Shown: piece after piece, positions 19,852 to 31,990 of the stretch
Layout of the letters: each line of letters starts with the position of its first letter
Numbering within the stretch: position 1 is the first letter of the stretch
Source of the DNA: Cryptomeria japonica
Lineage: Eukaryota; Streptophyta; Pinopsida; Cupressales; Cupressaceae
Length of the DNA: 64,000 nucleotides
Direction of reading: 5' to 3'
NCBI RefSeq assembly: GCF_030272615.1
Contig: NW_026729137.1
Coordinates: forward strand, 62,001 to 126,000
Position numbers and translations under genes: made by a program
Notes under the pieces: model-generated
Databases searched by the model: none
The model's input: the letters and a program-made list of their open reading frames with translations, nothing else
Told to the model about the DNA's origin: nothing

Positions 19852-21531
19852 TGATAGTGAGGAAGAAGAACCTGAAGATACTGATCATGTCATTCCAAGG
19901 TATGTGAGACTTAATCATAATTCTGACCAGATTATTGGAGATAAAGATGCTGAAGTTTTAACCAGGAAAAGAATTAGAGATAATTCTTGCATGATCTCCA
20001 CTATTGAGTCTAGAACTGCTAAGGAAGCATTTGGAGATGATCACTGGATTAAATATATGGAAGAGGAGCTTGACTAGATTGAGAAGAATAATACATGGAC
20101 CCTAGTACCTAGACTGGTAAACAAAAATGTGATAGGTACTAAATGGATATTCAAGAACAAACTGAATGAAGATGGACTAGTAGTCAGAAACAAAGCTAGA
20201 TTGGTATGCAAAGGTTAGGCACAGGAAGAAGGAGAAGACTATGGTGAGACATTTGCACCTCTTGCCAGATTGGAAGGTGTTAGGACTCTACTTGCATTTG
20301 CAGCATATAAGGGATTCAAAGTATATCAGATGGATGTGAAGTCAAGATTTCTAAATGGAATACTGCAAGAAGAAGTTTACATTGAGCGGCTAGATGGTTA
20401 TGCTTTGACTAATGCAAAGGATATGGTATGTAAACTGCACAAGACACTATATGGTTTGAAGCAAGAACCAAGAGCATGGTACATTCACACCTGATGAAGA
20501 TAGGTTTTCAGAGAACCAGTGAAGATAGCAATATATATCTCAAATCTGAAGGAGATAAGATACTGGTGAGTGAAGTGTTTGTGGATGATGTCATATTTGG
20601 AGGTAATGATGACATGCGTGATGACTTTGCAAATGAGATGAAAACTGAATTTGAAATGTCTCTAGTAGGAGAGATAAAATTCTTCATCAATTTGCAAATT
20701 CAGCAGATGAAGAGTGGTATTTTTATCACACAATCTAAGTATGTGAAAGAGGTATTGAAAACATTTAGAATGAGTGAATGTAAACTAGTTGGGACACCAA
20801 TGGTTACAAGTTGTAAACTGTCTAAGGAGGATGATGTTGCAACTGTTGATGAAAAGGAGTACAGATCAATGATAGGGAAACTGCATTATGTTGTTCACAG
20901 CAAACTGGATATTGCTCATGCAGTTGGTTTAGTTGCCACATTTCAGAAGAATCCAAAGGTGACACGCTTGATAGCAACCAAAAGGATATTCAGATATTTG
21001 AAAGGTACTATTGACTATGGATTATGGTATACATATGCAGGTAACTTTGATTTGAAGGTTTATGCAGATGCGGACTGGGCAGGTAATTTTGATTATAGGA
21101 AGAGAACAATCGATGGTGCATTCTTTCTTGGAGGAAGACTTGTATCTTGGTGTAGCAAGAAGCAGAGTTGTATATCACAGTCCACTACTGAAGCTGAATA
21201 TGTTGCAGCCTATATAAATTGCACCTAGGCAATTTGGATGAAGCCCACTCTGGAAGGATTCAAGCTGAAGATTACAAAAATAGTAAAGATTTTATGTGAC
21301 AACACCAGTGCAATAAATATTTCAAAGAACCCGGTGTTGCATGATAGAACCAAGCATATTGAGCTGAAATATCATTTCTTAAGAGAGAACATGCAAAGTA
21401 AAGATGTATTATTGGAGTGTGTATCTACCAAGAAGAAGCTAACAGATATCTTTACTAAACCTCTACCTAAGAGTACTTTTGAGTATCTTAGAGGTCATCT
21501 AGGGGTTGTACCCCTACATGAGGTCAGTTGA
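19852..21531 (+). pseudogene. pol: Copia reverse transcriptase and RNase H
   Basis: This is the second half of the copia polyprotein. RT motifs: VIGTKWIFKNKL, ARLVCKG, ETFAPLARLE, YQMDVKSRFLNG (catalytic Asp; usual Ala replaced by Ser), YGLKQEPRAWY, then FVDD at about 20,580 in place of the copia YVDD. RNase H: VYADADWAG, SKKQSCISQSTTEAEYVAA, LCDNTSAI, and the C-terminal HIELKYHFLRE and DIFTKPLP. The final stop is at 21,529. Stops at 20,074, 20,216 and 21,226 and a frameshift near 20,480 disable it. TE1 separates it from integrase. Confidence 0.92.
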
Positions 21532-21971
21532 GTAGATGTGACATACATTAGTCCCGGAGCTAATTGAAGAATCTTGTAGAGGGATTGGTGTAGAGTGGAG
21601 TTATTCCACAAGGGGAGCATCAATTTGCATATTTTTGATGCAGAATAGTGAAGTATGACACTGCATGTTTTACTTTTACTTTGGCATTGTTGTCAAAGGG
21701 GGAGAAGAACAATGTGATTATGGGGAGAATAATTGTATGATTGATAGAGAGAAGATCTATAGCCAGTTACTAGATGAAATCATGGAGACCAAGTTGAAGG
21801 ATAGTACATGGTAAAATGTAAACCAGGATTCCTATACACAATCATCACAATCAAGGGTATTGATATTTGTATTGCCATTAATGCCAAAGGGGGAGATTAT
21901 TGGCATTTGCATGAAGATTTCATTGATAAACTATTATGTTGTTATCGATGTCAATTATAACCGATAATGAT

Positions 21972-22729
21972 GTGAATGTAAACCAGTTGCGACACCAATG
22001 GCTACAAGTTGTAAACTGTCTAAGGAGGATGATGCTGCAAATGTTGATGAAAAGGAGTACAGATCAATGATATGGAAACTGCATTATGTTGTTCATAGAA
22101 AACCGGATATTGCTCATGCAGTTGGTTTAGTTGTCATATTTCAGAAGAATCCAAAGGAGACACGCTTGATAGCAACCAAAAGGATATTTAGATATTTGAA
22201 AGGTACTATTGACTATGTATTATGGTATCCATATGTAGGTAACTTTGATTTGAAGGTTTATACAGATGTAGACTAGGCAGGTAATTTTGATGATAGGAAG
22301 AGCACAACCGATGGTGCATTATTTCTTGGAGGAAGACTTGTATCTTAGAGTATCAAGAAGCAGATTTGTATATCACAGTCCACTGCTAAAGCTGAATATG
22401 TTGCAGCATATATGAATTGCACCCAAGCAATTTGGATGAAACACACTCTGGAAGGATTCAAGCTGAAGATTACAGAAATAGTCAAGATTTTATGTGACAA
22501 CACTAGTATAATAAATATTTCAAAGAACCTGGTGTTGCATGATAGAACCAAGCATATTGAGCTGAAATATCATTTCTTAAGAAAGAAAGTGCAAAGTAAA
22601 GATGTATTATTGGAGTGTGTATCTACCAAGAAGCAGCTAGCAAATATCTTTAGTAAACCTCTACCTATGAGTACTTTTGAGTATCGTAGAGGTCATTTAG
22701 GGGTTGTACCCCTACATGAGGTCAGTTGA
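21972..22729 (+). pseudogene. pol: RNase H fragment, tandem copy 2
   Basis: It repeats the segment from CKLSKEDD to LHEVS of the copia polyprotein. Stops at about 22,275 and 22,348 interrupt it. The RNase H motif VYTDVD has Ala/Trp changes relative to copy 1. It has no start codon of its own. Confidence 0.85.
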
Positions 22730-23169
22730 GCAGATGTGACATACATCAATCCTAGAGCTAATTGAAGAATCTTGTAGCGAGATTGGTGTAGAGTGGAGTT
22801 ATTCCACAAGGGGAGCATCAATTTGCATATTTTTAATGCAGAACACTGAAGTATGACACTACATGTTTTACTTTTACTTTGGCATTGTTGTCAAAGGGGG
22901 AGAAGAACTATGTGATTATGGGGAGAAGAATTGTATGATTGATAGAGAGAAGGTCTATAGCCAGTTACTAGATGAAATCATGGAGACTAAGTTGAAGGAG
23001 AGTACATGGTAAAATATAAACCAAGATTCCTATACACAATCATCACAATCAAGAATATTAATATTTGTATTGCCATCAATGCCAAAGGGGGAGATTGTTG
23101 GCATTTGAATGAATATTGCACTGATATACTATTATGTTGTTATTGATGTCAATTATAACCGGTGCTGAT

Positions 23170-23920
23170 GTGAATGTAAACCTGTTGGGACACCATTGGT
23201 TACAAGTTGTAATTGTCTAAGGAGGATGATGTTGCAACTGTTGATGAAAAGGAGTACAGATCAATGATAGGGAAACTACATTATGTTGTTCACAGCAAAT
23301 CGGATATTGCAGTTGGTTTAGTTGCCACATTTTAGAAGAATCCAAAGGAGACACCCTTGATAGCAACCAAAAGGATATTCAGATATTTGAAAGGTACTAT
23401 TGACTATGGATTATGGTATCCATATGCAGGTAACTTTGATTTGAAGGTTTATACAGATGCAGACTAGGCGGGTAATTTTGATGATAGGAAGAGCACAACC
23501 GATGGTGCATTCTGTCTTGGAGGAAGACTTGTATCTTGGAGTAGAAAAAAATAGAGTTGTAAATCATAGTCCACTGCGGAAGCTGAATATGTTGCAACGT
23601 ATATGAATTGCACCCAGGCAATTTGGATGAAACACACTCTGGAAGGATTCAAGTTAAAGATTATAGAAATAGTAAAGATTTTATGTGACAACACCAGAGC
23701 AATAAATATTTCAAAGAACCCGGTGTTGCATGATAGAACCAAGCATATTGAGCTGAAATATCATTTCTTAAGAGAGAAAGTGTAGAGAAAAGATGTATTA
23801 TTGGAGCGTGTATCTACCAAGAAGCAGCTAGCAGATATCTTTACTAAACCTCTACCTAAGAGTTCTTTTGAGTATCTTAGAGGTCATTTAGGGGTTGTAC
23901 CTGTACATGAGGTCAGTTGA
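23170..23920 (+). pseudogene. pol: RNase H fragment, tandem copy 3
   Basis: Same segment as copy 2. It begins with a one-base deletion ('tacaagttgtaattgtct') and a short deletion near 23,305 ('gatattgcagttgg'). Stops occur at about 23,332, 23,466 and 23,550. Confidence 0.85.
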
Positions 23921-24360
23921 GCAGATGTGACATACATCAGTCCCAGAGCTAATTGAAGAATCTTGTAGCGGGATTGGTGTAGAGTGGAGTTATTCCACAA
24001 GGGAAGCATCAGTTTGCATATTTTTTATGCAGAACAGTGAAGTATGACACAACATGTTTTACTTTTACTTTGGCATTATTGTCAAAGGGGGAGAAGATCT
24101 ATGTGATTATGGGGAGAAGAATTGTATGATTGATAGAGAGAAGATCTATAGCCTGTTACCAGATGAAATCATGGAGACTAAGTTGAAGGAGAGTACATGG
24201 TAAAATGTAAACCAGGATTCCTATACACAATCATCACAATCAAGGGTATTGATATTTGTATTGCCATCAATGCTAAAGGGAGAGATTGTTACCATTTGCA
24301 TAAAGATTGCATTGATAAATTATTATGTTTTTATTGATTTTAATTATAACCAGTAATAAT

Positions 24361-25117
24361 GTGAATGTAAACCAGTTGGGACACCAATGGTTACAAGTTG
24401 TAAAATGTCTAAGGAGGATGATGCTGCAACTGTTGATGAAAAGGAGTACAGATCAATGATAGGGAAACTGCATTATGTTATTCACATCAAACTGGATATT
24501 GCTCATACACTTGGTTTAGTTGCCACATTTCAGAAGAATCCAAAGGAGACACACTTGATAGCAACCAAAAGGATATTTAGATATTTGAAAGGTACTATTG
24601 GCTATGGATTATGGTATCCATATGCAGGTAACTTTGATTTGAAGGTTTATACAAATGCAGACTAGGCAGGTAATTTTGATGATAGGAAGAGCACAATCGA
24701 TGGTGCATTCTTTCTTCGAGGAAGACTTGTATCTTGGAGTATCAAGAAGTAGAGTTGTATATCACAGTCCACTACTGAAGCTGAATATGTTGCAGCGTAT
24801 ATGAATTGCACCCAGGTAATTTGGATGAAACACACTCTAGAAGGATTCAAGCTGATGATTACAGAAATAGTAAAGATTTATGTGACAACACTAGTGCAAT
24901 AAATATTTCAAAGAACCTAGTGTTGCATGAGAGAACCAAGCATATTGAGCTAAAATGTCATTTCTTAAGAGAGAAAGTGCAAAGTAAAGATGTATTATTG
25001 GAGTGTGTATCTACCAAGAAGAAGCTAGCAGATATCTTTACTAAACCTCTACCTAAGAGTACTTTTGAGTATCTTAGAGGTCATTTAGGGGTTGTACCCC
25101 TACATGAGGTCAGTTGA
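24361..25117 (+). pseudogene. pol: RNase H fragment, tandem copy 4
   Basis: Same segment, with stops at about 24,663 and 24,750 and a one-base loss near 24,877. This is the copy directly upstream of the complete 3' LTR. Confidence 0.85.
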
Positions 25118-25469
25118 GCAGATGTGACATACATCAATCCCAGAGCTAATTGAAGAATCTTGAAGCGGGATTGGTGTAGAGTGGAGTTATTCCACAAGGG
25201 GAGCATCAATTTGCATATTTTTGATGCAGAACAGTGAAGTATGACAATGCATGTTTTACTTTTACTTTGGTATTGTTGTCAAAGGGGGAGAAGAACTATG
25301 TGATTATGGGGAGAAGAATTGTATGATTAATAGAGAGAAGATCTATAGCTAGTTACCAGATGAAATCATGGAGACTAAGTTGAAGGAGAGTACATGGTAA
25401 AATGTAAACTAGGATTCCTATACACAATCAGCACAATCAAGGGTATTGATATTTGTATTGCCATCAATG

Positions 25470-25483
25470 CCAAAGGGGGAGAT
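25470..25483 (+). promoter_or_regulatory. Copia polypurine tract
   Basis: CAAAGGGGGAGAT immediately before the TGTTGGC LTR start. Equivalent tracts end near 21,898, 23,096 and 24,287 in the tandem copies. Confidence 0.85.
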
Positions 25484-26864
25484 TGTTGGCATTTGCATGA
25501 AGATAGAATTGATAAACTATTATATTTGGTATTGATGTCAATTATAACCGGTAATGATATTATTATGATGATGTTTTGCAACCGGTAGGTGAGCTAGTGA
25601 AGGAAATCGGTATTACTTGAGAAGTAGTGAGATCAACCAGTAACCCTACCTGTTGATGTGTCAAACCCTAACCGATTGAGCTTGGTGAATTGGTTGTATT
25701 GGTTTATGATCAAAAGATGACCAGTAATGATTATGTGATGTATGCACATTGTATGTGAAGAGTTTCAAATGGTTTTTGGCACCTAGAGATAATGGTTTTA
25801 TCTTGGGAATGAGCGAGTGCATTGCATGAAGTGGAAACCGTGTGATGAGTTACAAGGACTGATCAAGCGGTGATCAAGGAACGATAAAGGTTGTCTTGAA
25901 TCATGTGCAATAATTTCTATGTAATCTAATGGTCATACTTGAACTGATTTGTGTGTAATCTCGATGAGATCTTAGGTTTATGATGTTTTACCGACCTATT
26001 GTTTTACTTATAAGGTCGATGAGTTGTTTTGTTGTAGTATTGTCCATTTTGGTTAAGTATAAGTGTGATTGGTTGCCAAACCATATGGTGTATCTATAGT
26101 ATGTGTGAAGGCAGATAGGAGCATGAAAAGGATCTAATCAAGCAGAGTAGTGCTATCCACCAGATCATCAAACCCATGTTGTTCTCTAACAATTACAACA
26201 GCCAAATCCCTTAACTGGGTAAGCTTTAACAGGCTTAGTGCTATCTAAATCCTCTAACCAGGTGATCCATTAGCTTGGATTTCAAATCCTCTATCGAGGT
26301 TACTCCTAACAGGGTATTACTTCTAATAGGGTATTATTGTCAATCCCTTAACCGAGTGGTCCCTAACAAGATCTATTCTTAACAGGACTTTTTGTAAATC
26401 TTTAACAGGCTTGGCTTCTAACAAGGCGAACTTCAGAAGAGTTCAGAATACTTGTGGGTATTCATCCCCACCATGGTTTTTCTAATTCAGGTTTTCACTT
26501 CAAAATCATTGTGTCAAGTGGTGAATGTTTTTGTGGTTTTGTTTACTATGGTCAATTGGCTTAACTGTTAAATCCACTTAGATATGATATGATGACCAGC
26601 AGTAATTTGTAATGTGCCTTTACTATTGTTAGTAGAGTATTTGAATGTTTTTGTTAAAAGGTTTTGAGTGTTTCAGAGTTGTTATTCTGTTATTCTATTA
26701 TGACAATCAACCTGTATACTTGACAGTGATATTGCAATTTGTAGTTCAGTGTTTGAACCAAGCAATTCTAAGTTTGGTGAAATTTTAGTCAGTTTTGTAT
26801 CTACTAATTCACCTCCCCCCCTCTCAGTAGTTGTCTGGATCCTTATTGATTCATCATACCATCA
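25484..26864 (+). mobile_element. 3' LTR of the copia element
   Basis: It begins TGTTGGCATTTGCATGAAG and ends ...CATACCATCA, 1,381 bp, collinear with the 5' LTR apart from the TIR element there. It carries the same CTAACAGGGT-type motifs (26,205-26,430) and a C-run near its end. Confidence 0.92.
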
Positions 26865-26869
26865 AAGAG
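26865..26869. repeat. Target-site duplication AAGAG, right copy
   Basis: Identical to 4,408-4,412. Confidence 0.9.
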
Positions 26870-27230
26870 CTTCCACATAGGCTTGTAGAATCTGAAGAAG
26901 CCCTTGGAGAACTAAAGGTTAAGTACAAATCCTCATTGGCTAAGAGAAAAGAGTTGGTTGAGTAGTTGTTGGACCTTAGTGAAAATAGTTCATGTGAGGA
27001 AGAAAACATTGATGCCTTGTCTAATGAGGTGGAAAAGTTAAATGATGATTCAAAGACAAATCTAAGGAGAGTGTTGGAAGCCCTTACCATTAGGATGATC
27101 CAAGAGTTGGAAGCCAAGAGGACAGTCAAAGACAAAGTAAGAGATAAGGAGTATGAGATATTTAAGTTGAACCAGGAGATTGATACCTTGCATGCACATC
27201 TTCATGAGGAAAAAGAGGAAAAGGTTGCAT
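26870..27230 (+). pseudogene. Continuation of the old gag (coiled-coil region)
   Basis: With the copia element and one AAGAG removed, the ten codons at 4,383 run straight into LPHRLVESEEALGELKVK. The product is highly charged with heptad-like spacing (IDALSNEVEKLNDD, KLNQEIDTLHAHLHEEKEEK), predicting a coiled coil such as gag-like proteins may carry. An in-frame TAG lies at about 26,963. Near 27,225 the sequence changes to gypsy RT sequence. Confidence 0.65.
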
Positions 27231-27965
27231 GAGGAGAGGTTATCAATAAACCTAGAGAAGTGTGACTTCTTGAAGCAAGAGCTGGTCTACTTAGGATTTG
27301 TGGTGTCTAAAGGAACCTTGAAGATGGATCCAAGCAAAGTGGAGGCAATCTTGAATTGGCCTACACCTAAAATAGGGACTGAAGTTAGAAGTTTCCATGG
27401 ATTAGCTCAATTCTATAGGAAGTTTGTGAGGAACTTCAGTGGTATATGTGCACCAGTCCTTGACACCATTAAAGGAGGCCTTAAAACTAAGTTTAAATGG
27501 ACTGAGCAGGCTGACAAAGCATTTCAAATGTTGAAGCAAGAAGTAGCCACAAAACCTATCCTTCTCCTACCTACATTTGATAAGTTATTCACTTTGGAGT
27601 GTGATGCAAGTGGAATTGCAGTAGGTGGTATATTGAGTTAAGACGGAAGACCTGTGGCATTTTTCAATGAGAAGCTTAATGAAGCAAAGAAGAAGTACTT
27701 AGCCTATGACCTAGAGTTACATGCATTAGTGCAGTCTCTAAAGAAATGGAGGCATTACCTACTCCCAAAGGAATTTGTGGTGTTTACAGACAACTGGGCA
27801 TTGAGTTACATCAACACTCAAGAGAAGCTTAGCAATAGACATCTGAAATGGATGGAATACCTCCAATCCTTCACCTTCACCATCAAGTACAAGAAGGGGC
27901 AACTTAATAAGGTGGCAAATGCCTTAAGAAAGAAGTTGTTGACAGTTCAAGAGTTACAGTTGTAG
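27224..27965 (+). pseudogene. pol: Ty3/gypsy RT C-terminus and RNase H
   Basis: It begins in the RT at LHEERLSINLEKCDF, after the YxDD active site, which is missing. The RT thumb/connection continues with LGFVVSKGTLKMDPSKVEAI, FHGLAQFYRKFVRNFS and FKWTEQADKAFQMLK. RNase H follows with Asp in LECDASGIAVGG, Glu in YDLELHALV and Asp in VFTDNWALSYI. Stops lie at 27,640 and 27,964. Sequence is closest to the chromovirus type of gypsy (judged from the integrase and chromodomain downstream). Confidence 0.9.
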
Positions 27966-28019
27966 AGGATAGGCATAGAAGGTTTCAAAGACCTCTATGA
28001 AGGAGATGAAGACTTCTCA

Positions 28020-29270
28020 TCAGCGTGCAAGGTTTGCAAAGAGTTTGAGAACCATTTCCATGGTGAGTATGCAGATTACACTCTCCAAAATGGTCTCTTG
28101 TTCAAAGGTAACCAGTTGTGTGTACCTAGAGGATCTATGAGGGAGAACCTCATCCAAGAAAAACATAATGGCAGTTTAAGTGGACACTTTGGAGTCAATA
28201 AGACCTTAGATTTGGTGCAGAGGTACTAATATTGGCCAAAGTTGCCAAGAGATGTAAAGAGGTATGTAGAGCAATGTGGTGTATGCCAAAGAGAAAAAGG
28301 AGGATCAAGCAATGCTGGTCTTTATCAACCATTATCGGTCCCAAATAGACCTTGGGAATGTATAAGCATGGACTTTGTAGCAGGACTTCCCAAGACTAAA
28401 ATAGGTATGGATAGCATCTATGTGGTAGTAGATAGATTTTCCAAGATGAGTCATTTCATTCCATGTAAAACTACACATGATGCTAGCTATGTTGCACATC
28501 TCTTCTTTAAGGAGATTGTTAGGATTCACAGACTCCCTTTAAGCATTGTTTCAGATAGGGACAGTAAGTTCATGGGTCATTTTTGGCAAACATTATGGAG
28601 GAGACTAGGAACTAACTTGTCATTTAGCTCAGCTTACCATCCACAAATAGATGGTCAAACTGAAGTCATCAATAGGGTGTTAGGCAATTTGTTGAGATGC
28701 TTAACTAAGGAGTATGGACAGACATGGGACCTTATCATTCCTCAAGCAGAGTATGCATATAATGACAATGTGAATAGGACCACTGGTAGAAGTCCTTTTG
28801 AGGTTGTGTATGGCAGACATCCAAGGGGAGTATGTGAATTGAGAGACCTTGGTACTTTGGAGATGAAGAGTGGGCAAGTAGAGGACTTCACTCAAACCAT
28901 CAAGGAAATCCAAGAGCAAGTTAAGAAGGCCATCCTTGAATCCACTCAAAAATTGAAAGCTAAAGTGGATGAGAAAAGGAGAGAAGTTCAGTACAAGGTG
29001 GGTGACTATGTGATGGTCCATTTGAACAAAGCTAGGATGCAAAGTGGTAAGCCTACCAAACTGCAAATGAAGAGGGTAGGACCTTGTGAAATTCTGGAAA
29101 AATATGGTGAGAATGCCTATAAGGTTGATTTACCTTCAGACTTAGCCATTTCACCAGTCTTTAATGTTGTTGATCTGGTAATGTACAAGGGAGAGATAGC
29201 AGGACAAACTGAGAACCAAGCCAAGGTACTACAAGACTTGGATGTGAATACCTTACCTCAAGTGAAGTAG
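28020..29270 (+). pseudogene. pol: Gypsy integrase
   Basis: Zinc-binding HHCC domain near 28,160-28,300 (GHFGVNKT..., CGVCQREKGG); one stop (TAA) at about 28,228 splits it. The catalytic core has Asp in ISMDFVAGLP, Asp in SDRDSKFMGHFW and Glu in DGQTEVINRVL, all intact over an unbroken frame from 28,242. The C-terminal GPY-like module (KRVGPCEILEKYGENAYKVDLP) follows. The frame ends with a TAG at 29,268. This is the best-preserved retroelement frame in the window. Confidence 0.93.
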
Positions 29271-29448
29271 CCTATGGCAGAGGAGATCTTGGAATCCAAA
29301 GTGAAGAAGTCTACTAGACACCAGGTCTAAATGGAGCACTTAGTGAAATGGGCAGATCAACCAGTATCTGAAGCTACTTGGGTGGAGGAGAGCAAGTTCA
29401 AAAAGCTTGGCATAGACCCGACTCTCATCTCTTCTCCTATTTCTTAGT
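29271..29448 (+). pseudogene. Chromodomain at the integrase C-terminus
   Basis: EHLVKWADQPVSEATWVEES is the chromodomain hallmark of Ty3/gypsy chromoviruses, which use it to target chromatin. It is in frame with integrase but follows TAG codons (29,268 and 29,328). It ends at TAG 29,446. Confidence 0.85.
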
Positions 29449-29455
29449 TGTGTGT

Positions 29456-29467
29456 AGAGGGGGAGTA
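29456..29467 (+). promoter_or_regulatory. Gypsy polypurine tract
   Basis: AGAGGGGGAGTA precedes TGGTGCAAGAGAACC, the inferred 3' LTR start. Confidence 0.7.
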
Positions 29468-31070
29468 TGGTGCAAGAGAACCCTTCCAATCTCTCCCTCC
29501 TTCTTTGTTTTGTTGGTTTTATGCTTATTTTGAAGCCATTGTACATGTAATAAGGGCCATGAGCTCATTTGTTCTTCACTAGGTCCTAGTTGTAGGTCCT
29601 TAGTGTTTTGTTGTGATTTCTTGTGAAGGAGAGGTTGAGTGTGCCTTGGATGTGTGTTAGGCCTTATTGGCATGTTGATGTCCTTAGGATAGCCCAAAAT
29701 AGGCCTAGGAGTCATGAAAAGCAACGAAAGCAAAGTTGCTCAAAAGATGCAAAAGTTGCATGACAACTTTTAAAAGTTGTCAAGCAACTTTTCCACACAA
29801 AAGGTCAAAAACCCTTATTGAGTGTGGAGAGCCCTAATATTGGCACACCGACCAAGGAAAAGGTGGTATAAGTAATTGAAAACCCTAATTGGATGGGTTG
29901 GATGTCAGACATTGTACGGCATAAGCAAACTGAATTGATTGTGATTGTTTTGTTGGTTACCAGTCAGTTTGAATGAAGCTACCGAGCAAGTTAGTGGATT
30001 GATTTGCATGCAAAAATGTGTGGCATGTCTTATGTGGTGTAAATTATTTCATTGTGAGCAATTAGGTTAGGTTTTTATTTGCCAATTGAGTGTGTTTGTA
30101 AATAGTTTGTAATTTACCTTCTCACTATCCAGTTTGGACTGGTTTGTGGAAATGAAGTCATAACTCCATTCCCCATCATGGAATCACCATGAAACCATTG
30201 GGAATGGAAGTGAGGACCTTGTACCATAGTGCAATTCAATCAGAGCCCTTTAAAATGCAAGGAGGCCAAGCAAAGAACCACTCCTAGGTGAGACTGGACA
30301 GTGCCCGACTAGGAGAGGTCAAGTTGCAGAGGTCTTGAAGAGCAAGGTTGGTCAAAGGAGAGTGCACCCTTTGGAGGAGGAGCAGAGGAGTGTGTGAAGA
30401 ATCACTAATGTGAAGGAGGAGCCTCCAACAATCCAAACAAGGTGGCTAAAACACAAAACCTTCACTGTGACCCAGACAGACCCTAAAAACCCTCACAAAC
30501 CCCTTAAAAACCCCAAAATTCGCCCAAGGCACTGTATGGCCATTTGGAGGCCCAAAACCAGAGAAATCCTTGAGCCCTTGCAAAATGAATGGTAGTCCAT
30601 TTTGGGAGTTTGGGTTGTTTGTGCATCATTTTTGTGAGGAGTCCCTAAAGGACTGGGTAGGAGGCCTAATTGGTCCTAATCCTTGTAGCCCTATTTTGTA
30701 GGCAAAACACAAAATAGTGAAATTGGTAAGGGGTTGTAAGCTTGAAACCTCTTGGGGGCACATGAATGGATGGAAAAACCATGAAGTGGACCTGATATAA
30801 CCTTGCTAAGACCTTGGAAGGTGGAGAACAAGCATAGCCCTTATTAGCCATAGTAAGGGGTTTTGAGTCTCATGAGTAGGTGAGACCTTAGGAGCAGCAT
30901 TCCAACTCATTGGTGGGTGGATTGGGCAAGGTCAAGGGGATTCCTCAAGTAAAGGAAGTCCTAGAGACCCTAGGGTGTGAGGAGAACACCAGGTGATCCA
31001 AGAGAAGGATCCAGGAGCATAGACTAGGCTAGTCTATTCCAAACCCCATCCCATCACCATCCAATAGAAA
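29468..31070 (+). mobile_element. 3' LTR of the chromodomain gypsy element (end approximate)
   Basis: It starts TGGTGCAAGAGAACCC just after the PPT. No second LTR of this family is in the window, so the end cannot be fixed. Sequence character changes near 31,070, where an antisense plant-mobile-domain fragment begins. Frames inside (for example 30,410-30,595) are not supported as genes. Confidence 0.6.
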
Positions 31071-31079
31071 AACCTCATG

Positions 31080-31530
31080 ATTGCCTATTAGGACATATGA
31101 ATCCTCCAATCAAACCAGCTAGAATAACAGGAAGAGTCTCATAGTACATCACCATATCTACGCATTGGATCTCTCCTCTACCAATGCTCTCATCAACAAA
31201 AATGACTCTGCAAGCCTTTGTCCCAACTCGATCCTAATAATCATACTGCACTAGCTCACCAGTCATGGTGATGTGCAGAATCTTGTAGACATCCTCAAGA
31301 GTAACACTAATCTCACCCATCGGTAGGTGGAAAGTGTTATGCTCGCTATGCCATCTCTCGGCTAAGGCAATCAACAATCCTCTATTATGTGTAATCTCGG
31401 GCATAAATAATAAATGGTGTAAACCACAAGCATCTATATGTCTAATCTCAGCCTAGGACAACTCTGTAACTAAATGACGTATGGCCGATAATTTCTCCCG
31501 ACACTGGAGAACATCAAGTTTCTCCCATTT
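31080..31530 (-). pseudogene. Plant mobile domain (PMD, aminotransferase-like) fragment
   Basis: The minus strand reads REKLSAIRHLVTEL, ITHNRGLLIALAERWHSEHN, TFHLPMGEISVTLEDVYKIL, then VFVDES-like sequence and LPVILAGLIGGFICPNR. ALxERWRxETxTFHLPxGExTxTLEDV is the core signature of the PMD family (MAIN-like / aminotransferase-like plant mobile domain), which occurs in plant genes and in transposons. Stops (TAG at about 31,452 and 31,238; TGA near 31,077) make it a fragment. It is antisense to the flanking gypsy elements. Confidence 0.8.
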
Positions 31531-31539
31531 TTCAAGAGA

Positions 31540-31990
31540 AATCAATCAATCAAATCAAACTGACTCAATCATCAATTATCAATCAATCAAATCAAACTGA
31601 ATCAATCAATCAAATCAATTTGACTTAATCATCAAATCTATCAATCAAGCTAATCAAAGCTACTCAAACATCAAATCTATCTATCAAGCTAATCAGAGCT
31701 ACTTAAACATCAAATCTATCTATCAAGCTAATCAAAGCTACTAAATTATCAAATCTATCAATCAAGCTAATCAAAGCTACTCAATCATCAAATCTATCAA
31801 TCAAGCTAATCAAAGCTACTTAATCATCAAATCTATCAATCAAGCTAATGAGAGCTACTTAATCATCAAATCTATCAATCAAAGTAATCAGACCTACTCA
31901 ATCATCAAATCTATCAATCAAGCTAATTAGAGCTACTTAATCCAGTAATCAAAGCCATCTATCAATCTATCAATCATGCAATCACTCAAT
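31540..31990. repeat. 39-bp minisatellite
   Basis: CAAATCTATCAATCAAGC recurs at 31,633, 31,672, 31,711, 31,750, 31,789 and onward with exact 39-bp spacing (about eight units to ~31,945). Degenerate 'atcaatcaaatcaaactga' repeats precede it. Non-coding. Confidence 0.92.

Larger units (their letters stand above)
20774..25558 (+). repeat. Four tandem ~1.2-kb units of RT-end / RNase H / 3'UTR / PPT / LTR start
   Basis: The anchor GTGAATGTAAAC occurs at 20,774, 21,972, 23,170 and 24,361, and the equivalent LTR point is 25,559 (periods 1,198, 1,198, 1,191, 1,198). Each unit runs from the RT C-terminus through RNase H, the 3'UTR with 'aaagggggagaagaac', the PPT, and the first ~75-85 bp of LTR (TGTTGGCATTTG...). 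It then jumps back to the RT. Junctions sit at short matches (ATGATGTGAATG against ATGAGTGAATG). Units differ by scattered substitutions. Confidence 0.93.
4413..26864 (+). mobile_element. Ty1/copia retrotransposon with nested insertions and a tandem amplification
   Basis: The borders are TG...CA LTRs with AAGAG target duplications on both sides. Order: 5' LTR (4,413-6,814), iMet-type PBS, gag, protease remnant, integrase, reverse transcriptase, RNase H, PPT, 3' LTR (25,484-26,864). Integrase before RT defines the copia order. It spans 22.4 kb because it contains a ~1-kb TIR element in the 5' LTR, the 10.6-kb TE1 between integrase and RT, and three extra tandem copies of its 3' portion. Several stops and frameshifts show that it is defective. 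Confidence 0.93.
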
